Assembly: GCA_013397115.1 (NCBI GenBank)
Contig: VWZW01004023.1
Location: 290,895-354,894, forward strand
Source: Edolisoma coerulescens
Lineage: Eukaryota > Chordata > Aves > Passeriformes > Campephagidae
Direction of reading: 5' to 3'
Length of the DNA stretch: 64,000 bases
Position numbers and translations under genes: made by a program. The notes beneath the pieces are model-generated. The model ran no database searches, had not been told where the DNA came from, and saw only the letters and a program-made list of their open reading frames with translations. Shown in pieces: positions 1 through 13,900 of the stretch. Numbering within the stretch: the first letter of the stretch is position 1; each line of letters begins with the position of its first letter.

Positions 1-2718
1 TACTACACTTAATAACAGGTAACCCAGTAATAGCCTGGCTATTTTTCACAACCACCAGAATCCAACCACAAAAAGCAAAGAAATCCGAACACTAAGGACA
101 GAATTGGACTCCTCAAGGCTCGTGTGCTACATGGCGTTACACACAGGCTCTGGTGTACAGCAGTAGCTCATTACTTTTTATTTAAAACATCTGAACTTCA
201 GGCTATTTTAGAAAGAGTTGGCAGCTTTTTCACTTTCCAGTGCAGGCTCTGGAGTACGTTTTTCTCAAGTCAGCAAGGTGATTTTTTTTGATTTTTCCAA
301 AAGTGATAGCAATTCATTATGAACCACTCTCTGTTTCAACACTGTAGATCCTCTAGTGGAAGGCCCCAGAAATAGGCCGGGGGCACTTCAAGGGTCTTTG
401 ATAGTTTATGACACCTTCTAAGACATGACAGCTGCCTCTCACATCACTGTACTTGAGCCAGGTATGCCCTGTCAGAAGGGATGAATGCCTTCAGGGAAGT
501 TTTACAGGAGAGGCCGTTGTGTAAAAGACATTGGCATGATAAAAAGCACCGCTCCACTTTCACAGGATCTGTTTCTCATCAGTCTTTTCCCTTATCTGGC
601 TCCAAGTCCAGCCTGTTGCTAAACAAAGGTTGGTTTGCCCTGGTCATTCTCTGGAGCTGGACAGCACCCTCTGTCTGTTGAAGGTCAGAGGTTTCCCCAC
701 CACTCACACAAACCTCTCCTCCTCCTCTTCGGTTGGGGGATGCAAACCTGGCCTCAGCAAAGCACCCTTGCAAATGGCCAATTGTTTGAGCCATTAACCA
801 GTAACATTTCAGTCTCTCACAGGGTTTTCTGTGGATCTCCTCACTTAGACTGATCTGATGCTCAGCTCATTGTGGAAGACCTGTCTAAACAAGGGGCCAC
901 AAAACAGGACTTTAATAGTTTATACAAAGCATTAATCTATCTTATCAGGCATCAGGACAAGGAAGACTTGTGTATATTCAATTGCTGGTTAATGTAACAC
1001 TATTTATGCTTAATGGTACCTTTCTTGCTTTAAAAACCAGGTAGACTCACTTGGGAAAAGGAATCAAGTATATCTTTTATGTTGCCATCCTAAACTTCAT
1101 TAATGAAACAACTGCCAGAAGAGAGATTGGAAGGTCTGAAGTTTGAAGAAAACACTACTTTCCGCTACTATTAAGAAAGCAAAAGACTTTGAAGTATTCA
1201 ACCACAACTGAACTCAGCAATCACTTGAATAGAAAGCAAAAGAATAAAGAAAAAAGGAATTCGTTTGGGTTTTATGCTGTATTTGCTTCAGTTTATAAAG
1301 TCAGACTTTAGAGGGGAATATTTCTACAAAATGGAGCCTGAAGAAACAAGGTTATTAGAAGGAGCTTTCAGAAAAAAAGAGCTTTGAGCAAAAATATTTA
1401 AAAACTAGAAGAGGCCTTCAAATGCCACTTTCAGAGGCTGAGTTGCTGGCAACTAATGACAGGAGAGGGAAGGCAGTGGAGAATACAATGTTTTGCACAG
1501 AAAGGGCACAGTGAAAATGAAGACGAATTCAGAGAATCAGCACATAGTGACAGATGTAACAAGAAAGATATAATACAAATGGTTTATGTGAAATAGTACA
1601 AAGAAAAAGTGACAGATGCAAAAAACCCATACAACTTTACTGTTGCAATCAGCCTGAACTGCATGCTTAAGAAAAGAGACAACAATGAAAAATACACTTC
1701 CACCTTTTATCCCAAAAGCTGTACCTTCCCTAAGCCTAACCAGCAAAGAAAATAAGGTCAGACCATTATCTAATGGAATTCCAGGTCAGGTGGCAGACTT
1801 GCATGAAGACTAGATTCCAGCTTAGAACGTGTTCCTTAGAGGTCAGGCTAGTTCCCTGCTCTCTCAAGGATAATCACTAACAAAGGATTTTGCAGGGCAA
1901 TGTTGTCCTCTGAATAACACAACCCTTAGAAATAAACCTTAAGGAAGTTAAAAAAGCATCATGCAAAAGCAGCAAGGATAGAACACAGTTCAAAACACTA
2001 ATTGCTCTCTAAGACATGAGAAAGAAAAAGAGTGGCTTGACAGCTGCTACAGAAGAAAAGCTACAGGGTGAATCTTACCTGGGGAGAAGAATCAATAAAT
2101 GTGCAGTCCTATGCTTTCATTAAGGTCCTTCTTGCTATTCCTAGAAAAGCACCGATTTACTGAAAACAAACACCTAGTGGCAGAAGAGACTGGCAGAGAC
2201 TCCTTGCCTCACAGTTGTCCCTACATGGGACACAGGTGAAGGAGAGAAAAGAGGATATATATTAAATGCTCCACACTGTTGGATTCTAATACTGACAGCA
2301 GAGCAACCCCAAGCTGCCTAGACATCACAGCACCCAAACACAACTTTAAAAGCTTCATTTCCTTCATCTTCTCTCTACTTCCTCTGTTTTAACACTGCTC
2401 ATCAATGTTTCATGGGAGGAAAACATAAGGGCTGAAAAGGGTACACCAGAGTTACCAAATAATATCAAGATAACAAGCTCAAATTATGGCAATAGAAAGA
2501 AAGAAGTGTGAAAAGGGACCAACCGGAACAACAAAGAGCTCTTCAGTGATCTCAAAAGAAAAAAGCACGGAAGTAATGGAAATGAGGACAGATTGTTCAG
2601 TAATTATTAGGTAGCAGTAACAAGAAAACACAGAACCAAGGGACAAAAACAAAATCAGCAGTAGTTGACAGGAGTAAGAGGAGACTGCACTGCAAGTGCA
2701 CCAACATTAAAACAAAAA
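1..2718. other. Unassigned sequence left of RPAP3
   Basis: AT-rich sequence with no splice-compatible coding exon, recognised repeat or RNA gene. The open frames at 481-853 are short, overlap on both strands and resemble no known protein. It may be intergenic or a distal 3' UTR of a neighbouring gene, but nothing here decides. Confidence 0.5.
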
Positions 2719-4516
2719 AAAAAACCCTGAACAATGGAAGCGTTAGTCATGCAAGATGGAAGAAAACAACTGACAGCTGATGACACTGGTAATGAACTGT
2801 TCAGTATCTGTTTCCATTTCAGTATTCCCTAGTGATGGCACCTACAAGTAACTGTTTTCACATCACTGACAAAGAAAGATCTCCGCCTAGTAAAAGAGAA
2901 GAATGAGCTAGAACCTAAGTTTCCTGAAACTGATGTTCACAGGCTCTCTGGACCCCAAAGACTTATACTCTAAATATTAAAAACTGGTATGTTAACCTTA
3001 TACTAATATTAAAGTTATTAAAATTATATATAAATTTATATAAATAAAATTATTTTAAAAGTAGCTTCAGAAGCAACAGTAGTTGATATGACAACTGGCA
3101 AGCTGAAATGTCTATTTTTAAACAAAACAACAAGGAAGAAGAGAAGCAGCAAGAACTTCTTGACTAGTGTCATAACCCTTAATTTTCAATCCTAAAAAAT
3201 CTTGGAAAAAGTACTCAAGCTATATTAATTTATGCTTTCCACAGCAACTGACATAAGTATTGCCAAGTACAAGTCATGTTAAAACGTTCTGACAGTATAA
3301 TGAAAAAGCAGTAAATCAAGTGTCTTTATCTTGATGTGTGACTGTCACCGGACATCCTTATAAGCAAAACACAGCTCAGATTAAACAATTACTTTATGAA
3401 TGCAGAGCTACGCAGAGGTACTGGAAAGTAGAAAAAAAAAATAAAGTCACAGTCTACAGTCAAAGGGGAAAGCTGTAAGGATGTTCTGCAGAAGTAAGTC
3501 CTAGGATAAGTTCCCTCAATATTCTAACCACCTGGGTTATGGAAACAATAGACAATATGGAGTTTGAGTGTCTCAAAGATCTACCAGAGGACAATATGCA
3601 AACTTAAAAAATTACCTTGATGAATTAAAAGTTATCTGAAAAACATAATTTAATACTGATAAGTAAAAGAATAATTCAAAACTCAAGTCTGAATCCATCA
3701 CTGTAGCAAACGTCATCTCAGATTTTTGAGACCTTGAATGCTGTAACATAGCAAAGGGCTATGAAGTATTCCACAGTTTAATTGCTTCACACTTTATATT
3801 ACTTATGTAACTTCCCCCCTCTCCAGCACGATAGGGTTAAAACCACTGTAGAGTGTGTTGGATTAAAAAAAAAAAAAGAAAAAAATCCTCTTCTCTCCCC
3901 AGAAAGGATTTTTTACTTGCTTCACATCTATGAATCTTCTCCATGTTTTATTCAACTCTTCAGTTCAGAAATTTGGAAGTCTTTAACAATTTAGAAAGAA
4001 AAAACACTGCCATCTCCTGGAGCAGGTGAAGCTGGCAGTTCTCTGAATACCTGCATTCTGCTCTCCTTCTTGCATTGTTTTCTATGCACTGAGAAGTAAC
4101 TTCAGTAACTCCAGATCTTATATTTAAGAATAAAAGCAAAAGTCTACAGTAGCCTATCATCCGCAAGATAAATCTTGGTGGCTGAAGTTCAGTAGCAACA
4201 TAAAATCAGGTCTACTCATCCACCTCACCAAATTCTACAAGCTCGAAAAACTTCATCAGCCCTCCTCCACTTGCACAAATCCTGAACTGAAATCTCTGTA
4301 AAAGTAGCAGTGTGGACAAAACCCAACGATGACAGCTTATTTTCATTAAGAGCACAGCACAGCTGTGCAGAGTTGTAGTTTACTCTTGGCCTACAGTTTC
4401 AAATCTTTCTGCCATCATCTTGCTTTTCCTTTTGAAGGTCCCTAATCCAATCACCTGTTTTCATACAACAGCTTTCAAAAACCAGCTTTTGACAATGTAC
4501 CACATGGTTTATTAGT
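2719..4516 (+). repeat. Direct duplication, copy 1 (about 1.8 kb)
   Basis: Nearly identical to 4529-6325 at a constant offset of 1810 bases, dropping to 1809 after a poly-A run. Differences seen by eye: C/A near 2727 versus 4537, G/T near 3286 versus 5096, A/T near 4483 versus 6292, and one base in the poly-A run near 3866. No gene was recognised inside. The level of difference is what two alleles would show. Confidence 0.95.
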
Positions 4517-4517
4517 N
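4517..4517. other. Ambiguous base at the duplication junction
   Basis: A single n exactly where copy 1 of the 1.8-kb duplication ends, followed by poly-A. A likely contig-join or low-quality position. Confidence 0.9.
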
Positions 4518-4528
4518 TAAAAAAAAAA

Positions 4529-6325
4529 AAAAAACCATGAACAATGGAAGCGTTAGTCATGCAAGATGGAAGAAAACAACTGACAGCTGATGACACTGGT
4601 AATGAACTGTTCAGTATCTGTTTCCATTTCAGTATTCCCTAGTGATGGCACCTACAAGTAACTGTTTTCACATCACTGACAAAGAAAGATCTCCGCCTAG
4701 TAAAAGAGAAGAATGAGCTAGAACCTAAGTTTCCTGAAACTGATGTTCACAGGCTCTCTGGACCCCAAAGACTTATACTCTAAATATTAAAAACTGGTAT
4801 GTTAACCTTATACTAATATTAAAGTTATTAAAATTATATATAAATTTATATAAATAAAATTATTTTAAAAGTAGCTTCAGAAGCAACAGTAGTTGATATG
4901 ACAACTGGCAAGCTGAAATGTCTATTTTTAAACAAAACAACAAGGAAGAAGAGAAGCAGCAAGAACTTCTTGACTAGTGTCATAACCCTTAATTTTCAAT
5001 CCTAAAAAATCTTGGAAAAAGTACTCAAGCTATATTAATTTATGCTTTCCACAGCAACTGACATAAGTATTGCCAAGTACAAGTCATGTTAAAACTTTCT
5101 GACAGTATAATGAAAAAGCAGTAAATCAAGTGTCTTTATCTTGATGTGTGACTGTCACCGGACATCCTTATAAGCAAAACACAGCTCAGATTAAACAATT
5201 ACTTTATGAATGCAGAGCTACGCAGAGGTACTGGAAAGTAGAAAAAAAAAATAAAGTCACAGTCTACAGTCAAAGGGGAAAGCTGTAAGGATGTTCTGCA
5301 GAAGTAAGTCCTAGGATAAGTTCCCTCAATATTCTAACCACCTGGGTTATGGAAACAATAGACAATATGGAGTTTGAGTGTCTCAAAGATCTACCAGAGG
5401 ACAATATGCAAACTTAAAAAATTACCTTGATGAATTAAAAGTTATCTGAAAAACATAATTTAATACTGATAAGTAAAAGAATAATTCAAAACTCAAGTCT
5501 GAATCCATCACTGTAGCAAACGTCATCTCAGATTTTTGAGACCTTGAATGCTGTAACATAGCAAAGGGCTATGAAGTATTCCACAGTTTAATTGCTTCAC
5601 ACTTTATATTACTTATGTAACTTCCCCCCTCTCCAGCACGATAGGGTTAAAACCACTGTAGAGTGTGTTGGATTAAAAAAAAAAAAGAAAAAAATCCTCT
5701 TCTCTCCCCAGAAAGGATTTTTTACTTGCTTCACATCTATGAATCTTCTCCATGTTTTATTCAACTCTTCAGTTCAGAAATTTGGAAGTCTTTAACAATT
5801 TAGAAAGAAAAAACACTGCCATCTCCTGGAGCAGGTGAAGCTGGCAGTTCTCTGAATACCTGCATTCTGCTCTCCTTCTTGCATTGTTTTCTATGCACTG
5901 AGAAGTAACTTCAGTAACTCCAGATCTTATATTTAAGAATAAAAGCAAAAGTCTACAGTAGCCTATCATCCGCAAGATAAATCTTGGTGGCTGAAGTTCA
6001 GTAGCAACATAAAATCAGGTCTACTCATCCACCTCACCAAATTCTACAAGCTCGAAAAACTTCATCAGCCCTCCTCCACTTGCACAAATCCTGAACTGAA
6101 ATCTCTGTAAAAGTAGCAGTGTGGACAAAACCCAACGATGACAGCTTATTTTCATTAAGAGCACAGCACAGCTGTGCAGAGTTGTAGTTTACTCTTGGCC
6201 TACAGTTTCAAATCTTTCTGCCATCATCTTGCTTTTCCTTTTGAAGGTCCCTAATCCAATCACCTGTTTTCTTACAACAGCTTTCAAAAACCAGCTTTTG
6301 ACAATGTACCACATGGTTTATTAGT
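4529..6325 (+). repeat. Direct duplication, copy 2 (about 1.8 kb)
   Basis: Second copy of 2719-4516. It joins copy 1 through an ambiguous base (n at 4517) and a poly-A run at about 4518-4534. Its right edge (TTTATTAGT) continues into unique sequence at 6326, while copy 1 stops at the same motif at the n. This pattern suggests the same locus was assembled twice. Confidence 0.95.
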
Positions 6326-7589
6326 ATAACCTAGTTAAAAAAACACCTCTGCTGTACACTGAACTACTTGTAACAGTCCATAGGAAGGTACACTGTATCT
6401 ACAAAATCTGTACCTATAAAATTACTCAGGTAACTACTCTATCCCCCACCATCTATTAGTTACAGCAGTATCTCCAGTACCTTATCTGAAGTGCTTTACA
6501 ATAAGGGAAATAGCCCATTATCAGTAACTTGGGACACACCTAGTAATAACAATTCTTACTGCAAGTAGCCTGCAAGCAGTCTTATATAAAGGCTCTTCCG
6601 TGACTCCAGTTGCACCGTCTGCTCTGGTGCTCAGTTCCAGGGCTAATTGGAAGCTACCTTAGGGATCCTGTGCTAACGTCATTTCCGTCAATTGCCACCA
6701 AGCCAGAGGATGTAGCTCAGTTATGTTTTTTTTTTTTTTTAACTGGATTATATCTAAACTAGGACATAACATAGCTGCAAATGTCTTAAAATTAATTTTC
6801 TAATACTGACTACATAGAAGACATTTACACCTTTTCCTACTAATACACGTTGGGAGTTTGAAGTCTTTTTGAATGCTATAGCTGTTAAATCACTCCTCTG
6901 AAAAACAGCACAACTACCAAACCAAAACATTCAGAGAAGCATGAGGACATCACAAGGGCTGAATCAGGATGAAAGCAAACTGGCAGGATATTAGCATCTG
7001 CAGGATGTTCCAGCCAGCAGTTAAGCTTAGAGATACAGGCAAATTTTTAGACACCACCACTTGGATACTACAGCTAAATTTTAGAGTATACTTCACAAGT
7101 GCTGTTATTTCCTCCTGGTCATGTGAACAGTACACGTAATTTATGACGCCTAATGATCGCTCTTATCTGAGAATTTCAGTTAATGTCATGCTTTTGCCTT
7201 CTACTGTTGAGGTATTTTGCTTAGCCTCCTGAGTCGTCTTAAGGGGTTTACCTGGTCAGGAGCAACTGACCCACGAGCTTAAGTTTCACCACATTATTTT
7301 AAAAGTACTCTTGAAAGAAGACAGAAAGTGTTTTTCTTTTAACTTTTAGTTTAATTCTACAGTATTTGTCTTCCTTCTATTCTGCAATTACAGTTGAGGT
7401 TCACAGGAAAAGGTTCAGAGGTTCTCAGCTACCAATATCTAAAAGTGGAGTTTTAGCATATTCAAGTAAAAATTCTGGAATTTTCTTGCCATTATACCTC
7501 AGGTTCACTTTGCACAGCACAAGTTCTGACGTGATGGATCTTTACAGAAGAGTGATTTAGGCACCTTAATAAAAAAATTCCTTAAAAAT
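6326..7589. other. Unassigned sequence between the duplication and the RPAP3 3' UTR
   Basis: AT-rich, with a 14-base T run near 6727-6741. No coding exon or named repeat was recognised. The minus-strand frame at 6950-7135 has no family resemblance. Part may belong to a longer RPAP3 3' UTR. Confidence 0.45.
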
Positions 7590-7991
7590 ATAGTATCTTC
7601 AACATTCAGTTTATTTTCTAAAATAAAAACCCCATGCATAATTCTAATATACAGCATTTGATTCTTACCAAAGACATGTTTACAAATATTTTTTTCCTTT
7701 TAATAAAGATCTCTATCTACAGTCCAAATCCTGAATGCCAATCTGCCCCACTGTTTTTCAGGCAAACAGACTCCACAGAAGAAAATGTAGATCCATATTT
7801 TTTCAGGTACTGGAAAACAAGTGTATTGCAGACCTAAATAATGATCTCTTCAGGCACTTGCCATTTGGCTAACCCAAGTTTAAGAGTTTCATTATTTACA
7901 AAAAGCAACAAAATTCCAGTCTCTATAGATTTCTTAGCTGATTTCCACATGAAAAAAAGTGCAAATCCAGACATTTACGTCAGCCATCTTG
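7590..7991 (-). other. RPAP3: RPAP3 3' UTR with candidate polyadenylation signal
   Basis: After the TAG at 7994-7992, the first canonical minus-strand AATAAA is at 7615-7610. That predicts a 3' UTR of about 400 nt with cleavage near 7590. A weaker ATTAAA occurs near 7700. The end is inferred, and longer 3' UTRs reaching into the unexplained sequence to the left are possible. Confidence 0.45.
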
Positions 7992-10900
7992 CTAAGAGAA
8001 AATGCCGTATTTCTTCTTCAATTCTTCAACAGAAGCATCTTTTAATCCCACGTGGTTCACATGATTGAATAATACCTGTGTAACTGAAACAGAAAATCCC
8101 AACATGAACTGTTATTTTTGTGATTCACTCTCTTAAGGTAAATTAGTCCAATTCTTTCCTTGGTGAGAGTAAGGGATGTATGGATTATATAGCTGAAATT
8201 CGAACACATTTTTAGAACTACTGGGAGGATGAACAAAAGTAGCAAAGCAAAACTCTCACTTTGTTTCAATGCCCAGGAGCTGCCTAACAACACTTCCTTA
8301 AACAAGTGTATAACCCAGGCCACAGACAGCTTTTAGTTTGTTTACTATCTTGACACTATGCCACTACATGCAGAAGACAAAAGCTGATGGCAGATAAAGC
8401 TTCCATCAGGTAAAGGCGTGAATGCCACTTGTAAGAGGCACTGCACTTCAGTAAGTCATTTTCTTTTAAGGAGATTCGCATTTCAAAAATTTTTAAGTAT
8501 AATGGATATTAGTGAAACTCAGCTGTAGACAGTAAATTTAAATTTACATGGTCCCAGAGAAATGTTTTGCTTGTGTCTCATTATTACATTAGTCTGTCTG
8601 CTGTGCTAAGTAAAGAAAAAGTTTGAGACAAAACCCACTTTTATAAACCATGAATTCAAGCCAATGTCAATGCAAACTGCAAACTAATATGAGTGATGCC
8701 GCCAGAACAGAACAGACAACCAGGCTGAGTGCTTTAGAGATGTCTGCATTCTTTTGCCAACAGAAAAGTCAGGATTCGTCAAGAAATAGTTGTAAATTGT
8801 GGAAACTGTATAATCCGGATACCTTGGATCTCAGATGTATGATTTCATACAACTTCATAAATTTTTAACATTACCAGCTACAAACTGACATGCTGGCAAA
8901 GCTTATTTTATCAGAATAAAATGCAGTGGTAATTCTGATTAAAATAAGACAATTTAGCTGTAGTTTTCTAGTCTAAACAATAAATAAGGAATCAAAGGAT
9001 TACGAAAAATTACATGACATTCATATTAACTTCTAAAACAATAAAATGCTAGACAACTAAAGTGATTATTACATGGAATAAACAAGAATAGCACTGAGTT
9101 TTACATATTTTTTGCTAGACTCTACAGTATCACAAAGTAAGTTTACAAAGACACTACCAAATTACTTACTTTTTTTTTCTGAATCTGACATAAACATTAC
9201 TGCCATATCAAATCTTTTTAATTCAGAGAGCCTCTGGAGGATTTCAAAGATGAGCGATGGCTCCTCTTTCCTGAAGAAGATTATAACAAAATATAAAAAT
9301 AACTACTGTTGATTAGAAAGATTCAGTAGCTGCAAGCAATATTAAAGAATTCAGGAACAAGAAATTAAAGGACCAACAGAATTTCCTTCTCTTTCATATT
9401 CCTTGTCTTTCTTGTTCTTTTGTCCATTCACAAAGCAAAAAGTCAATACCCAGAAACCTTTATGTAGGTATTATTGCTCTACTGAGAAAGAGTGAAGAAA
9501 TACAAAAACCTAGACCGATGCAAACTGACTGCTGGTCATGTACAGAATACCTACTACATGATTTAATGCTTACCCCTGGCCACTACATCACCATTTTTAT
9601 ATGTGTCAGGTAGTGTGAAAGGAAGCAGCACCTGTGGCCATAGGAAGCTCATCAAAAACCTGAGCCAATTACAGCTGCCTTAATTTTCATCCATACAGAA
9701 AATTCCTAGATTGTGTTCATTTTACATTTTTCTGGTCAACAGTAAACAGGCACTGCCTTTCTTACAAATACTAACCAATAATATTTTTCTTTCATAACTT
9801 CACATTTCTTTTGGAGGGAGACAGGACTTTTTACCTTACAGTAAACAATTTCAACTTCCTAGCCTTTTTATGCTGTATCACCAAATGCAGGACTGTATCT
9901 CTAAGACAGCATTTTTCACCCATATGATGGATATTTTACTTTTTAAGGAAACCAATGGAAAGGCTAACATTGATTAATGCTTGCTCTTCTCCATAAAACA
10001 ACACTGAAAAACATCGAGTGTGTGCTTCTCAGACAGTGTAATTCAGAAAAGCAGTACAATGTCTCTGACAAACAAAATGAACTTTAGGACTCAAATGGCA
10101 GCATGGACAGAAATTTCAAAAATAATTTGCCAGGTCCTGTCTTATCAGAACCTCAGTCTCCAAAACACATTTGCCGCAGGCCACTGTAAAATGCTAGCAG
10201 ATAACTAAGTCTGAATGCATCACAATAAGCATGGCATAAAACCAAAACTCTCCAAATTTCTCAGCTTTAGAAAGCTAAAATAGAGGACAATGTGCAATTT
10301 CATGCGTTCACAGAATATACACATAGTAATATGAACAAAAGTTATTTCATACAGTCTAATGCTAGTTTCTGATGCTCTTTAGCAGAGTACAGTTCAACAA
10401 CACTCAGAAAAAGTATTTTTTCACTTCTTTTCTACCTGATTTTTCAAGATGAGTTTCACTTCTTAAGGAACTATTGAGTAATTCCAATGATTTCACTATG
10501 CTCATGTAATGTTGTGTGCTGAAAACAATTTTGTATGCCTGAGGTTGGGACTAGAGAGAACATTAGGAAAACCCCAAACACATAACAAAATACCAACCCC
10601 TCCCCCACACCAAAAGAACCCCAGACATTTCAGAACAGCAATAAACAAGCAACGTAAAACAAAGGAAGACTTAAACTTACTCAATGTAGAAGTCATGTAA
10701 AATTTTCAGGATCTGGTTAAACAAATCTGGATCTAAGGATTTCTGAAACAGCTTTGCATAAAGCGAGGGCTCTATTTGCTGTGGAAAAATTAAAAAGGTT
10801 TTTTTTAGACAAAAAAATACAATTGAGTCATGAAAATTACATATGCATTTTTAGAATGTCATGGACAATACTGAAGTGCATGAAAGTAAAAAAACCAAAT

Positions 10901-13900
10901 CACACTATTTGACATTAAACAAAACAATTTTTGCTTGTTTGTTTGGGGCTTTTTGGTGATGGCAATTTCTAACTTCTCTTCAAAGAATTCTAAGTGATTT
11001 TTTTTTCAAAATATATGTAAGCAAAACCACACATTAAGTAGATTGATGTGTTTCAAGCATTTGCTTGGTTTAAAAATGTCGCTATGTCTAATTACCTCAG
11101 AAGCACTCATTTGAAAAATTAGAATTTATTAGAGTTACTAATGTATTTAAGTCTTTAAAGAACAAGGGCCTGTATTTGAAAAAAAAATGCAGAGACTGTA
11201 CTTAAAGCAAGTAAAAAGGCACAAAAGAAACACACAAATGAGCATCAGACTACTTAGTGTTATGTGAAGACAATTTAAAAAAGGGACTATTGTACACTCA
11301 GGACACTCTAAACACAGCTATGCCTTCCACGTAAGTGTACTGTTTCTTCAACTGATGTTGAAGAAACTGCCCAAATACTGTTGATATACTTTGTTTCATA
11401 CCTTCAGGTACAAGTACATGTTTTCTGGGCAGTCTTTCAACTTCCTGAAGTCAGATTCAAGCTGGAAAGAATTTGCAGGAATGGGAGGAACTGGAGAAGC
11501 AGACATAAATGACATTCTGATTTCTTTTTCTCTCTGCTTGCTTGCAGGAAAAGAAGGATGCAATGTTGATGAAATTCCTTTCACATTTACAGGCAGCCTG
11601 CAAAGGTATTTTGAAACACATAATCAAACTTTTTAAGGAAGTCCTGTCGTGAGACCTAATTGGAGACCTTTCTATTCATTAAAAGCTAAAATACTGAATT
11701 TTTTTTTAAATAATGGGTTTTAGTTTAAGCAGATATTTTAAAATCCCTTAAATTATAAAAGCTTTATATTTGATCCACCTTTTCTAAAAAATCACATCTG
11801 GAAACTTAAATTTACTTAGCCTCTCTCTACTTTGTTTCTGGAAATAACTGCATTTTATAGTAGGTTTCTCCCACATATAACTGGGAAAAAAAATCACATT
11901 TTCTGCAATTTCATAATGCAAAACAATAAACAATGCCAAATGGATAAACTAGTTTCAACACTGATAGCAGTAGATCTATTTTTTGTCCCATAATTTGTCA
12001 TTTAAGTCCACTTATTTTCTAGAAATTAGGAAATGGCTAAGAACATACCTTTTTCTTCAACACTTCACAGTAAATCCATCTAACTGAGCAAGAAAAGGTG
12101 GGTGGGGCCAGTGTTTTTCATAGGAATTCTTTGATCAAGATTCCTTAAAAAGTATTTACTATTAACAGAACGAGGCAGTGTCGAAGCAGCAGACAACAAG
12201 CAGAGTTCTAACACTGAGTAAGGATAAAGCTTCTGTACTTCAGCCTAGTTTCAGCAGGATAGACTCGAGTTTGCCTAACTAACACAGTGTGACTTAGGAA
12301 CCAAGCACATCTGAAGCTACCACCTGCCTCAGCAAAGCAAAGGGTGGTGACACTCATCTGCTCCTCTTCTCTCACACAACTGGGGTACAAAGAATGCTTG
12401 AACTCTGTTCAAAATTTATTCTAAAACACTACAAATGAAAGTCACAGCCAGGGAAGATGGAGTGCCCAAGCAAGAAAGAGTACAGCACACGGGAAAATGA
12501 ATTTCTTTACATTTGCAATGCAAGACTGAGTTTTCCATCTGAAACCAAATAGATCATATTTGTCTCAACCACTACATGGACAAAGAGTCAGATGTGCAAG
12601 AACTGCAGTTTCTTTCAATATTTCCTTTTTAATTCAGATTTTCCAAAATATCTTCAATACCTCACGATATGTAGACATCTGGAAATGAAGATTACATTTT
12701 AACTACAATTACATTTTTAAAAGAGGATGAGAATTATTATACTTACTGTAATGGTGATCCATCACTGATTTCTTCTATTTTCAAGTGCTTTGCTTTTGGA
12801 ATATCAACTGCAGTCAACAGATCATCCTGATCTAGAGTCTCTGTTGTTTCAACACTCACTGAATTCCTCCAGTTATTGACTAAAGAAGTAGTGCTGGGCA
12901 AGTCATCATCTGATGTATCATCATCAACTTCTTCAATATCTATTCTTCGCAATGGCTTCTAAACAGAGCACAGACCTCACGTCATGTGTGGACTCAACGT
13001 AAGTGTTTATACAGACCCCGGACACAGTGGAGTGTAACTTAAAATAATCTTATGATAACCAGTTACCTCTGTAGTGGTGCACAGAGAAGACACTCTGAAT
13101 AAAGGTAAATGGCAAAACCAGGAAACCATAAAATTCTACATGAAGCCTGATATGATAATTGTATTGCTTTACTCTCATAAACCAGGTATATCCTTACCTT
13201 AGAGGATCTCAATATGCAGTCTGTTTTCCCAGTAATAACTAAAAATGTAAACTTTTTTCCCACTAAGGTTGAATAGGCAAGATCTATCATATACTTTGTC
13301 CCATTATGCGGTCAAGCTTTGTAATTTAGCAAAACAAAAAACATCCAGCAATACAGGCCTTGGCTTAAAATTTTAAAATTTAAAAACTTAAAGGAAATTC
13401 AAAACTTAAAATTTTGATGTAATAAGTATCTGTAACTCAACCCTGCTGACTGACCAAATTACATACATCCTAAGGTAATTAATTCCACCACATGCTAAAA
13501 TGCTTCAGCTTGTTCAATCTCTGCATGATCCCCATTATTTTTGACCATCACCTAGTGCCACCTTCACAGGTCTTACAAAAAAACCTCTCATCACTTCTTA
13601 CTTTAGAACTTAATTTCCTGAACACGAACATAGTGTATATTGCTCTAGAAATACAGATGCAAATACACATGATTAAACACACTCAACAATTTGGACCTCT
13701 AGGAAATGACAGTACTAAAAGCACAGATGTTTCATCTATACTTATTCTACCTTAACAGAGTAACAAGAGGAACACAACCAACCTAGCATCTTCACTTAAT
13801 TTAGCAGCCAAACTGAACACTTAATAAATATAATTGTCTATAGTATTTCAGCTACTTCATAATAAATTAATTTAGGTTTAAAGAAATATTCTATCTAGTT

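Noticed and set aside
6000..6190. Minus-strand frame of about 54 codons ending in LMKFFELVEFGEVDE then stop, present in both copies of the duplication (also about 4190-4380)
   Set aside because: The ending looks protein-like, but no upstream exon with matching phase was found between it and RPAP3. The frame is short and I know no protein with this end. Kept out of the gene list.
6705..6742. GATGTAGCTCAGT followed by a T run, resembling the 5' part of a tRNA with a Pol III terminator
   Set aside because: Only the A-box-like segment is present. No anticodon arm, B box or acceptor pairing can be drawn, so it is not a tRNA gene and is too short to call a SINE.
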